Of a stretch of 64,000 nt of DNA, positions 41,854 to 49,056 are shown piece by piece. A model generated the notes under the pieces. That model had not been told where the DNA came from. It did no database searches and saw nothing but the letters and a program-made list of their open reading frames with translations. How positions within the stretch are numbered: position 1 is the first letter of the stretch; each line of letters begins with the position of its first letter. The position numbers and the translations under genes are program-made. The DNA is taken from NCBI RefSeq assembly GCF_008807375.1, contig NZ_CP043311.1, positions 4,258,001 through 4,322,000 of the forward strand. The letters run 5' to 3'. Source of the DNA: Pseudomonas lalkuanensis. GTDB taxonomy: Bacteria > Pseudomonadota > Gammaproteobacteria > Pseudomonadales > Pseudomonadaceae.

Positions 41854-42315
41854 ATGGCAGCTTCACGTCCCAATGGCCAAAAAACCGCGTACTGGGGTGT
41901 TTCCTGGGAAGAGGGGTATGGCTACCCTCAGGCGAGGCAGGTAGGGAACGAGATCTACGTATCCGGCCAGTTCAACCACGATGAAGAAGGCAACCTAGTT
42001 GCTCCCGCACCGCTGGATAGCAAGGGGAAGCCTCGTGATTTCTCCGCGATGGGAGAACAGATGCGCACCGCCTATGACAACATCTCCAAGCTGCTCGCTC
42101 TCTACGGCGCCACGCTTGAGGACGTAGTCGAAGAGACGCTTTATGTCCTGGACATGGACGCGGCATTCGCCGTGGTGGGCAGTGTTCGCAAGGCAGCCTA
42201 TGGCACCGAACGTCCGCAGTGCGCGAGCAATATCATTGGCGTGTCCAGATTGGCGCAGCGTCCGCAACTGATCGAAATCGCTTGCAAGGCAGTTATCGGC
42301 TCGCGAGCCGATTAA
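41854..42315 (+). CDS. RidA/YjgF-family protein
   Basis: A 153-residue protein of the Rid family. Segments are YPQARQVGNEIYVSGQFNHD, MRTAYDNISKLLALYGATLE, DVVEETLYVLDMDAAFAVVG and RPQCASNIIGVSRLAQRPQL with Glu in IEIACKAVIG. The Arg that defines imine deaminase members (usually in an RxxVxV context) is not clearly at its place, so it is probably a Rid subgroup with another activity. AAGGAG precedes the ATG. It is convergent with the LysR gene 19 bases downstream and divergent from the isochorismatase-like gene. Confidence 0.85.
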   Translation: MAASRPNGQKTAYWGVSWEEGYGYPQARQVGNEIYVSGQFNHDEEGNLVAPAPLDSKGKPRDFSAMGEQMRTAYDNISKLLALYGATLEDVVEETLYVLDMDAAFAVVGSVRKAAYGTERPQCASNIIGVSRLAQRPQLIEIACKAVIGSRAD

Positions 42316-42334
42316 GCGAGATTCCCGGCTGAAG

Positions 42335-43321
42335 CTACTCGGCCGGTTGCGCGAGTTGCCCCTCGATGAGGGGCTTCTGGTTCGCCACTGCGGCGGCGCA
42401 GAAGGTCATGAAGGCCTTGACTCGCCAAGACTTCCGAATGTCCTGGTGGGTGAGCAGCCAGAGTTCATCATTGAGCTCGGGCACCACCGGGCCGACGCGC
42501 CTCAGCCCCGGTGTGATATCACCCAGCATGCAGGGCAGGAACCCGAAACCGAGCCCCGCCGCGATTGCAACACTCGCTGCAGCGACAGAGTCGGTTCGAT
42601 ACGAAATGCAGTGCGCATCCACTCTGTTGTCGACGTAGCTGGTGGCTTTCAGATCGCAAAGACCACCGGAATACGACACCCACGACTGGCCTTCGGCGAA
42701 AGGCGCAGAAGCAGGCGCGCTTTTAACATTGCCGTACGGTGCCCAGGCGATTGTTGCGAGTTTCCGCCCCACTAGGCTATCCGAAGGTTTCTTGGTCGCT
42801 CTTACCGCGATGTCCGACTCGTCTCGGGCAAGACTCAACGTTTGGTTACCCACCAGAACCTCGATCGTAATCCCTTCGTTGACCGCCTTGAAGTCCGCAA
42901 TGATGGGGGTGAGGAAGTACAGGAGTAACGAGTCACTGGTGGTAATTCGCAGCTTGCCCAGAAGCCCGTGCTCCGCACGTGATATGCGCCGAGCGACGCT
43001 GACGATATCGAGCTCGACGCGTTCGGCCAGGGCCCGCAACTCGGCACCTTCCGTGGTGAGCATGTAACCCGAGCGCCGGTGATCGAACAGAGCGATCCCA
43101 AGTGCTTTCTCAAGCTGAGCCACTCGGCGTGAGACGGTGGATACGTTGATTCCGAGCTTCTTGGCAGTGATGGCGCGATTGCCAGACTCGCTGAGCGTCT
43201 TGATGATTCGAAGATCGTCCCACGAGAGCTGGTTTACAGCTTCGCTCAGGTCCCATTTGGCACGGCCTTGCGTACCCTGACCCGATGAAACACCTCTAGG
43301 TGATGATTTCACGCCAAACAT
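42335..43321 (-). CDS. LysR-family transcriptional regulator of the hydrolase group
   Basis: A 328-residue LysR regulator with an N-terminal extension of about 30 residues before the helix-turn-helix (LRIIKTLSESGNRAITAKKL, then INVSTVSRRVAQLEKALGIA). The effector domain contains LLGKLRITTSDSLLLYFLTP, DIAVRATKKPSDSLVGRKLA and AAGLGFGFLPCMLGDITPGL. Codon use appears somewhat less GC-biased than in the flanking core genes, which suits an acquired segment. Likely regulator of ridA and the divergent hydrolase genes through the palindrome at 41739. Confidence 0.85.
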   Translation of the reverse strand: MFGVKSSPRGVSSGQGTQGRAKWDLSEAVNQLSWDDLRIIKTLSESGNRAITAKKLGINVSTVSRRVAQLEKALGIALFDHRRSGYMLTTEGAELRALAERVELDIVSVARRISRAEHGLLGKLRITTSDSLLLYFLTPIIADFKAVNEGITIEVLVGNQTLSLARDESDIAVRATKKPSDSLVGRKLATIAWAPYGNVKSAPASAPFAEGQSWVSYSGGLCDLKATSYVDNRVDAHCISYRTDSVAAASVAIAAGLGFGFLPCMLGDITPGLRRVGPVVPELNDELWLLTHQDIRKSWRVKAFMTFCAAAVANQKPLIEGQLAQPAE

Positions 43322-43790
43322 TCCAAATCTTGTGTTCGCGCATCATATGAAAAGACATATGGAAGAGCTATCGAGAGACTTGCAGTGCGGTTGGCGGTCA
43401 CAGGCGGAGTGAGCGACTGCTTTTGGCCGATTTCTGCCGGTTAAGACCGGTAGCTTGGGTCAAGAGCGGCCATGCCTGCAGATTTACAGAGATGAATAAA
43501 AGGTGGGTCCGACGCGAGCAGGCGCCTCGGCGAGAACAACGCCCGAGTAGTGAAAGACCATCAGAGCGCCAAGCTACTCGAATGGATGAAGCTCGGCGAC
43601 TCGGTAAGTCCGCAGGAAGGATTTCGGCTGAGAGCCCGATTTCGCTTATGGGGGACGACTCGGATTGGCGTGTAAACGAAAGCTTGAGAAAACAGCCTTT
43701 TGTTTACGTTTTTTCCTTGAGAAATAGGTGACACCTGCCGGCAACCTCAACTCATGCGTCGCATCTAGTCGTTTACAGACTTGACCAGTG
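43322..43790. other. Intergenic region without a convincing gene
   Basis: A stretch visibly less GC-rich than the core genes. An open frame at 43423-43731 lacks a ribosome site and any recognisable protein pattern. A GGCCGATTTCTGCCGGTTAA segment (from about 43429) resembles intergenic debris common in Pseudomonas. It ends at the junction with a gene remnant near 43795. Confidence 0.4.
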
Positions 43791-43985
43791 GGTAGAGTTA
43801 AGCGGTTCGACCTGGGCGAGGAATTCCCCCACCTGCAGCGTTACCTGCTGCGGCTCAAGGCCGACCCGGCCATCACCTTCGCCCGTGGCATCGAGGACGG
43901 CGAACCGGCCATCAGCCGGGGTGGCTTCAGGGGCCATGTGACGCTGGAGGAGCTGGTGCCGCGACTGGGGCGTGATCCGTCCCCA
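43791..43985 (+). pseudogene. 3' remnant of a protein gene (possibly glutathione S-transferase)
   Basis: From about 43804 the frame reads FDLGEEFPHLQRYLLRLKAD, PAITFARGIEDGEPAISRGG and FRGHVTLEELVPRL, which looks like the C-terminal helices of a GST-family or related enzyme. No start or N-terminal domain is present; upstream sequence is unrelated. The frame then runs into a REP without an obvious original stop. It suggests that the 5' part was removed when the adjoining accessory segment was acquired or rearranged. The family assignment is tentative. Confidence 0.4.
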
Positions 43986-44030
43986 CGCAGGAGCGAGTCT
44001 TCGCGAGCAGAGTTCGCTCCTACAGGGGCG
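43985..44030. repeat. REP hairpin
   Basis: AGGAGCGAGTCTTCGCGAGC and AGAGTTCGCTCCTACAGGGG form a REP-type hairpin just after the stop of the SnoaL-like gene. Confidence 0.6.
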
Positions 44031-44034
44031 GCGG

Positions 44035-44478
44035 TCAGGGCTGCAGGTCGAACAGGGCGCTGCCGCTTTCCATATCGAAGGGCGCGGAGAAGTGTTCGTG
44101 GACGATCTTCCACGTGTCGCCGCGCTTGACGTAGCCCTGGGTGCCGCGCATCCAGCTGGTCTTCACCACGCCATCCTGCTCGCCGCCGCAACGAATCAGG
44201 CAGTGCACGAAGGCCACGGCGGTATCGGCGTGGATGGTGGGCTCGGCGGGTTCGAAAATGCCGTCGCCGGCACACAGCTCCATGCAAAAGCGCCAGTGCT
44301 GGCCGTAGGCATCGAGGCCCTTGAACTGCAATTTGAGAATGGCGTCGTAGGCGATCACCTCGTCCGCGTAGCAGGCCAGGATCGCTTCCACGTTCTTGGC
44401 ACGGGCCGCCTTCAGCCATTGGTTGAAGACTTCGTGCACTTCCAGTTCGGTGGTGGCCTTCAGGGTTTCGCTGCTCAT
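44035..44478 (-). CDS. SnoaL/NTF2-like protein (DUF4440 type)
   Basis: A 147-residue cone-fold protein with EVHEVFNQWLKAARAKNVEA, ILACYADEVIAYDAILKLQF and GYVKRGDTWKIVHEHFSAPF, typical of ketosteroid-isomerase-like domains. There is no signal peptide. It lies 118 bases downstream of an ECF42 sigma factor and may belong to its operon; similar small proteins often accompany ECF41/ECF42 loci. Activity unknown. Confidence 0.8.
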   Translation of the reverse strand: MSSETLKATTELEVHEVFNQWLKAARAKNVEAILACYADEVIAYDAILKLQFKGLDAYGQHWRFCMELCAGDGIFEPAEPTIHADTAVAFVHCLIRCGGEQDGVVKTSWMRGTQGYVKRGDTWKIVHEHFSAPFDMESGSALFDLQP

Positions 44479-44596
44479 GGTAGGTCTCCAGGTTTTCGCC
44501 AGGGCTGCACCGGCTGCTTGCCGGTGGATTCACCTCTGGTCGAGGCCCGTTGTCCGGCTTCGACATCCGTTTCGCCACGACCGACGAACGGTGCCG

Positions 44597-45835
44597 TCAT
44601 GCCTCCAGTTCACGCAGGCGCTTCTCGATGAAGCGCCGCTCGGGTTCCTGCCGCGCCAGCGCCAGGGCGCCGTGATAGGCCGCCCGCGCGTCGTCTTTGC
44701 GCCCAAGGCGCCGGCAGAAGTCGGCCCGGGCGGCATGGGCCAGGTGGTAGTCACGCAGTTCCCCGCTTTCCAGCAAGGCATCCACTTCCGCCAGACCCGC
44801 TTCCGGCCCGTCACGCATGGCGACCGCCACTGCGCGATTGAGGGCCACCACGGGCGACGGCACGAGGCGTTGCAGTACGTCGTAGAGGCCGACGATCTGC
44901 CCCCAGTCGGTGCTCGCCGCATCGGCCGCCTGGGCATGCACGGCGGAGATGGCGGCCTGCAGCAGGTAGACGCCGACACGCCGGCTGGCCAGCGCCTGGG
45001 TCACCAGGGCGAGGCCCTCGGCGATCTGCGCCCGGTCCCACAGGGTGCGGTCCTGCTCGTCCAGCAGGATCAGCTCGCCGTCCGCGTTGGCACGGGCGGT
45101 GCGGCGCGAGTCGTGCAACAGCATCAACGCCAGCAGCCCCATCACTTCAGGGTCCGGCAACAGCTCCAGCAGCAAGCGCGCCAGGCGGATGGCCTCGGCG
45201 GAGAGGTCGGTGCGGGTCAGGGAATCCCCGGAGGTGGCCGAGTAGCCTTCGTTGAACACCAGGTAGATGACCCGCAGGACGTTATCCAGCCGCTGCGGCA
45301 GTTCGGCCAGGGCCGGCACCTGATAGGGAATGTGCGCATCACGGATCTTCGCCTTGGCCCGCACGATGCGCTGGGCGATGGTGGACGGCGTGCTGAGGAA
45401 GGCGCGGGCGATTTCCTCGGTCTTCAGGTCGCAGACCTCACGCAGGGTCAGCGGTACCTGGGCGTCCGCCGGCAGCGCCGGGTGGCAGCAGGTGAAGATC
45501 AGCCGCAGGCGGTCATCCTCCACATCCTCGCCCTCCTCGAAGGCGCTGGCGGCCTCTTCCAGTTCGGCCACCAGATGGCGCTTCGATGCGTCGAAACGGG
45601 CGCGCCGGCGCAGGCTGTCGATGGCCTTGAAGCGACCGGCCGATACCAGCCAGGCGCGCGGGTTGGCTGGAATGCCATCCCGCGGCCATTGCTGCACCGC
45701 AGCGATGAAGGCGTCGTGCAGGGCTTCCTCGGCCAGGTCGAAATCCCCCAGGAGGCGGATCAGCGTGGCGAGGACGCGACGCGAGTCACTGCGGTAGATC
45801 GACTCGACCCGCAGGCGCAGTTCGGCCTCTTCCAT
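44597..45835 (-). CDS. ECF42-group sigma factor with TPR-like C-terminal domain
   Basis: A 412-residue sigma factor, much longer than ordinary ECFs. Region 2 (about 10-78) has SIYRSDSRRVLATLIRLLGD and ALHDAFIAAVQQWPRDGIPA. Region 4 (about 115-175) has VPLTLREVCDLKTEEIARAF and STPSTIAQRIVRAKAKIRDA. The C-terminal roughly 230 residues (DUF6596/TPR-like: VIYLVFNEGYSATSGDSLTR, GLLALMLLHDSRRTARANAD) are the extension characteristic of ECF42. Members are controlled through this domain rather than an anti-sigma factor and act on the adjacent DGPF/YCII gene, found here 16 bases upstream. Confidence 0.92.
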   Translation of the reverse strand: MEEAELRLRVESIYRSDSRRVLATLIRLLGDFDLAEEALHDAFIAAVQQWPRDGIPANPRAWLVSAGRFKAIDSLRRRARFDASKRHLVAELEEAASAFEEGEDVEDDRLRLIFTCCHPALPADAQVPLTLREVCDLKTEEIARAFLSTPSTIAQRIVRAKAKIRDAHIPYQVPALAELPQRLDNVLRVIYLVFNEGYSATSGDSLTRTDLSAEAIRLARLLLELLPDPEVMGLLALMLLHDSRRTARANADGELILLDEQDRTLWDRAQIAEGLALVTQALASRRVGVYLLQAAISAVHAQAADAASTDWGQIVGLYDVLQRLVPSPVVALNRAVAVAMRDGPEAGLAEVDALLESGELRDYHLAHAARADFCRRLGRKDDARAAYHGALALARQEPERRFIEKRLRELEA

Positions 45836-45851
45836 CAGGCCCTCCCGTGCA

Positions 45852-46229
45852 TCACGAGGCGACGCCCAGGGTCGGCCGCACTTCGGGTTCGCGTACCGGG
45901 CGCACTTCGATGCAGCCCAGGCGGGCCGGCGGAATCTTCGAGGCGATCTGCAGGGCTTCGTTGAGGTCGCGGGCTTCGATCAGGTAGAAGCCGCCGAGTT
46001 GTTCCTTGGTTTCCGCGAAAGGCCCGTCGGTCATGGACACCCGCCCGCCCTGGATGCGCAGGGTGGTGGCGGTGCGCACCGACTCCAGGGCATTGGATGC
46101 CAGGTAATGGCCGCTGGCGGTGAGCTGCTCGGTGTAGTCCACGCATTCGCCGGCGATGGCCTGGTAGTCGGCATCGGTCAGGGTGGCGAGCTTGGCTTCT
46201 TCGATATAGATCAGGCACAGGTATTTCAT
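45852..46229 (-). CDS. YCII/DGPF-domain protein, ECF42 partner
   Basis: A 125-residue protein with the YCII-related fold: KYLCLIYIEEAKLATLTDAD, YLASNALESVRTATTLRIQG and the name-giving VSMTDGPFAETKEQLGGFYL. DGPF proteins are the constant genomic neighbours and targets of ECF42 sigma factors. Reported roles include stress and antibiotic responses; the chemistry is unknown. ATG 46229 follows GGAAC; an open frame extends upstream without protein character. Confidence 0.88.
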   Translation of the reverse strand: MKYLCLIYIEEAKLATLTDADYQAIAGECVDYTEQLTASGHYLASNALESVRTATTLRIQGGRVSMTDGPFAETKEQLGGFYLIEARDLNEALQIASKIPPARLGCIEVRPVREPEVRPTLGVAS

Positions 46230-46339
46230 GATGGGTTCCTCGGGTGGCTGCGGGGTACTGACACCCATTGGTCGTACGGCCGCGTCGGGAATCGACAGGG
46301 CCGGCGGAAAATTCCTTTCTTCATCAGGATCGACCATGC

Positions 46340-46383
46340 CCTGCTGGCGCGAATTCATTCGTCAATGAATTCGCTCCAGCAGG
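46340..46383. repeat. REP pair between the YCII and SRPBCC genes
   Basis: CTGGCGCGAATTCATTCGTC then AATGAATTCGCTCCAGCAGG, forming a compact palindrome. Confidence 0.7.
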
Positions 46384-46448
46384 AAAGGGTTCAGGATAGC
46401 CCCGCTGCGTCACCTTGCCCGTCGAGGGGTCGAGCGGTCCGTTTCAGG

Positions 46449-46976
46449 CTATTTCTCGGCGGCGGCCTTGAGGTTGTTCAGGCCCTGGTCGAACTTGCTG
46501 CCCACCATGTCATCCATGTCGAAGAACACCTGCATCAGCCGGTGGGTGTAGGGCGAAGGCCCGTACATGGCCCAGGTGACCTGGGTTCCGCCGGCGTGGG
46601 GCTGGAGGAGGAATTCTGCGGTGTTGTGGGCCTCGAAGGGCATCTGGAAGTCCAGCTTGATCTCCACCTTGGATGCCGGCTGGCTGTGGGTGATTTCCAT
46701 GCGCCCGGTGCCCACCTCGTTGTTGCCCTGCCAGGCATAGGCGGCGCCCACGCCTTCGTTGGGTCCGCTGTAGTTGCGCTTGAGGGCGGGGTCGATCTTT
46801 TCCCAGGGTGACCAGGCCGTCCACTGACGGAAGTCGTTGATCAGCGGGAAGACCTTTTCCGGTGGCGCGGCAATGGTGGTCGTACGCTCGATGCGAAAGT
46901 GATCCGGGCTGATTGCGGCGTATCCCAGCACGCCGAGTATCGCGACGACGATGATGACGAGGATGGCTTTGAGCAT
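46449..46976 (-). CDS. SRPBCC-family protein with N-terminal membrane anchor
   Basis: A 175-residue protein. The N terminus (LKAILVIIVVAILGVLGYAA) is a membrane anchor or uncleaved signal. The rest is a START-like SRPBCC domain: FRIERTTTIAAPPEKVFPLI, NDFRQWTAWSPWEKIDPALK, ITHSQPASKVEIKLDFQMPF and TQVTWAMYGPSPYTHRLMQV. Such proteins bind hydrophobic ligands. It is transcribed alone, between the YCII gene and a LysR gene. Confidence 0.85.
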   Translation of the reverse strand: MLKAILVIIVVAILGVLGYAAISPDHFRIERTTTIAAPPEKVFPLINDFRQWTAWSPWEKIDPALKRNYSGPNEGVGAAYAWQGNNEVGTGRMEITHSQPASKVEIKLDFQMPFEAHNTAEFLLQPHAGGTQVTWAMYGPSPYTHRLMQVFFDMDDMVGSKFDQGLNNLKAAAEK

Positions 46977-47038
46977 GGCGCCCTCCAGGGGCTCTCGGGC
47001 AGGTGGACTGGCACATCGGCAGTACTGCCAGAACAAGG

Positions 47039-47929
47039 TTAGCCGCTCTGCGCAGCGGTGCCCGGCAGCCTGATGTGACGGCCCAGTTCCTCGAACAGGG
47101 TGGTGACCGAACGCAGCGCCCGGCAGTCCGGACGGGTCAGCAGCCAGAGGGCGCTGGTACAGCCGTGCAGGTCGTTTTGCAGCACCTGCAGGCGCGTTTC
47201 GCCCCGCACCAGGAACGCCGGGAGGGCCGCCACGCCCAGGCCCGCCCGCACCAGTTGCGCCACCGACAGTGTGCTGTTGCAGCGATAGGCCGGTTGCACC
47301 TCCGGGTAACGCTGGCGGCGCCAGACCACGCTGGGGTGATTGGGCAGGAAGTCGTCCGGGGCTATCCAGGCCATGTTCGCCGGGTCGGTATCGGACGAAC
47401 GAGCCAGGTAGCTGTCCGCCGCGCAGAGCACATAGGACACGGCCCCCAGGCAGCGTCCCACGAGATGGCCGGGCGGCGTGGTGGTCAGGCGCAGGGCGAT
47501 GTCGGCGTCACGGCGGCTGAGGTTGGCGAAATCGTTGGAGGTGGTCAGCTCCAGTTCCAACGCCGGGTAGGCCGGCATGAAGCACGCCAGGGCGGGCAAC
47601 AGCAGGCCGTGGAGGACCGCGTCGGTGCAGGTCAGGCGCAGGGTGCCGCTGACAGCCTCGCGGCCCTGCTCCAGGCCCAGGCGCGCGGCCTCCAGCGCCT
47701 TCTCCGCCAGTTCAGCCTGTTGCGCCAGCAGTTGCGCGGCCGCATTGGGCAGGTAGCCGGCGCGGCTCTTCTCGAACAGCACGCTGCCAAGGGACTGTTC
47801 CAGCCGCCGCAGGGAACGGAACACGGTGGAAACGTCCACCTTGAGCAGCTCGGCGGCGCGCGCCAGGGTGCCGCCACGGACCAGCGCCAGCACCAGGGCC
47901 AGGTCCGTGTGGTCGATTTCGTATTGCAT
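47039..47929 (-). CDS. LysR-family regulator divergent from the amidotransferase-like gene
   Basis: A 296-residue LysR protein. HTH: LVRGGTLARAAELLKVDVST, FRSLRRLEQSLGSVLFEKS. Effector domain: GTLRLTCTDAVLHGLLLPAL, DIALRLTTTPPGHLVGRCLG and LVRAGLGVAALPAFLVRGET. I chose ATG 47929; an open frame extends upstream into the promoter region. Its start faces the gene at 48033, with a palindrome between them, so it probably regulates that pair. Confidence 0.87.
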   Translation of the reverse strand: MQYEIDHTDLALVLALVRGGTLARAAELLKVDVSTVFRSLRRLEQSLGSVLFEKSRAGYLPNAAAQLLAQQAELAEKALEAARLGLEQGREAVSGTLRLTCTDAVLHGLLLPALACFMPAYPALELELTTSNDFANLSRRDADIALRLTTTPPGHLVGRCLGAVSYVLCAADSYLARSSDTDPANMAWIAPDDFLPNHPSVVWRRQRYPEVQPAYRCNSTLSVAQLVRAGLGVAALPAFLVRGETRLQVLQNDLHGCTSALWLLTRPDCRALRSVTTLFEELGRHIRLPGTAAQSG

Positions 47930-47967
47930 CAACGCAATCCCACCTTGCTGAATCGCCAATATTGATT

Positions 47968-47998
47968 GCTCCAGCGCAACTATATAGTCCGCTGGAGC
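47968..47998. promoter_or_regulatory. Inverted repeat in the LysR/amidotransferase divergent promoter
   Basis: GCTCCAGCG (47968-47976) and CGCTGGAGC (47990-47998) flank 13 bases that include TATATAG, a probable -10 region. Placement 35 bases before the 48033 start fits a LysR operator. Confidence 0.6.
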
Positions 47999-48032
47999 CG
48001 GCGCAATCCGCGCCACGCATCGGAGGACAGAG

Positions 48033-48731
48033 ATGAAGCAACTGCGCATCGGCCTGGTTGGCGACAGGGACGACAGCATCACCGCTCACCGCGCCATTCC
48101 GCGCGCCCTGGAACTCGCGGCCCTGACGACCGGGAGGGCGGTGCAAGGCATCTGGCTGGCGACGGACCGCATCGGTGAAACTCGCCTCGACGCCTTCCAC
48201 GGCCTCTGGTGCGTTCCCGGCAGCCCCTACCGCGATACCGAAGGCGCGCTGGGCGCCATCGCCCATGCACGGCGCACCGCCCTGCCCTTCCTCGGCACCT
48301 GCGGCGGCTTCCAGCACGCACTGCTGGAACATGCGCGCAATGTGCTCGGCTGGGCCGATGCCGAACACGCCGAAACCGCTCCGGATGCCCAGCGTGCAGT
48401 GATCAGTCCCCTGCCCTGCGCCCTGCGGGAAACTCTGGAGCGCATCCAGCTACTCGCCGACTCGCGTCTGGCCGCGGCCTATGGCATGCCCGAAGCCTTC
48501 GAGGGTTACCACTGCGGATACGGCCTGAATCCGGCCTTTCGCGAAGCACTCACCCAAGGGCCGCTGAGGGTCGCAGCCACCGACGCCGCCGGTGCGGTCA
48601 GGGCGGTGGAACTGGAGGGCCATCCGTTCTTCGTCGCCACGCTGTTCCAGCCGGAACGCGCCGCCCTGATCGGCCGCCTGCCACCGCTGGTTGCGGCGTT
48701 CGTCAACGCCTGCCAGGAGCACGGCCAATGA
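48033..48731 (+). CDS. Class I glutamine amidotransferase-like protein (CTP synthase C-terminal related)
   Basis: A 232-residue protein with the class I GATase fold. The nucleophile elbow is LPFLGTCGGFQHALLE (Cys about 90). At the position of the catalytic His-Pro-Glu the sequence is HPFFVATLFQPERAAL, so the His of HPE is Gln; a preceding GHP motif provides another His. This suggests altered or lost glutaminase activity, unless it is normal for this subgroup. It overlaps the next gene by 4 bases and is divergent from a LysR regulator. Confidence 0.78.
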   Translation: MKQLRIGLVGDRDDSITAHRAIPRALELAALTTGRAVQGIWLATDRIGETRLDAFHGLWCVPGSPYRDTEGALGAIAHARRTALPFLGTCGGFQHALLEHARNVLGWADAEHAETAPDAQRAVISPLPCALRETLERIQLLADSRLAAAYGMPEAFEGYHCGYGLNPAFREALTQGPLRVAATDAAGAVRAVELEGHPFFVATLFQPERAALIGRLPPLVAAFVNACQEHGQ

Positions 48732-49048
48732 TTGCCCGCACGCCCGAGCCGCCCTACTACGCGGTGATCTTTACCTCCCTGCGCAGCGACACCGAGCAGG
48801 ACTACGCCGTCACCGCCGAACGCATGCTGGAGCTGGCGCGCGAGCAACCGGGCTTCCTCGGCGTGGAATCGGCCCGGGGCGCCGACGGGCTGGGGATCAC
48901 GGTGTCGTACTGGCGCGACGAGGCGTCCATCCGCGCCTGGCGCGTCCAGGCCGAACACCGCGAAGCCCAGCGACGCGGAAGGACCGATTGGTACCGGGCA
49001 TTCCGTACCCGGGTGGCCCATGTCGAGCGCGACTACGGGCTGGAGTGA
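48728..49048 (+). CDS. ABM-superfamily monooxygenase-like protein
   Basis: A 106-residue ferredoxin-fold protein: YYAVIFTSLRSDTEQDYAVT, RMLELAREQPGFLGVESARG, GITVSYWRDEASIRAWRVQA and RTDWYRAFRTRVAHVERDYG. The EHREAQRRGR stretch is typical of the DUF family annotated as heme-degrading or antibiotic-synthesis monooxygenases. It is translationally coupled to the amidotransferase-like gene. It ends 8 bases before the convergent fruA stop. Confidence 0.82.
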   Translation: MIARTPEPPYYAVIFTSLRSDTEQDYAVTAERMLELAREQPGFLGVESARGADGLGITVSYWRDEASIRAWRVQAEHREAQRRGRTDWYRAFRTRVAHVERDYGLE

Positions 49049-49056
49049 GCCCCGGA

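Noticed and set aside
43423..43731. 102-codon frame between the LysR gene and the gene remnant
   Set aside because: No ribosome site, no hydrophobic core or family pattern; probably chance.
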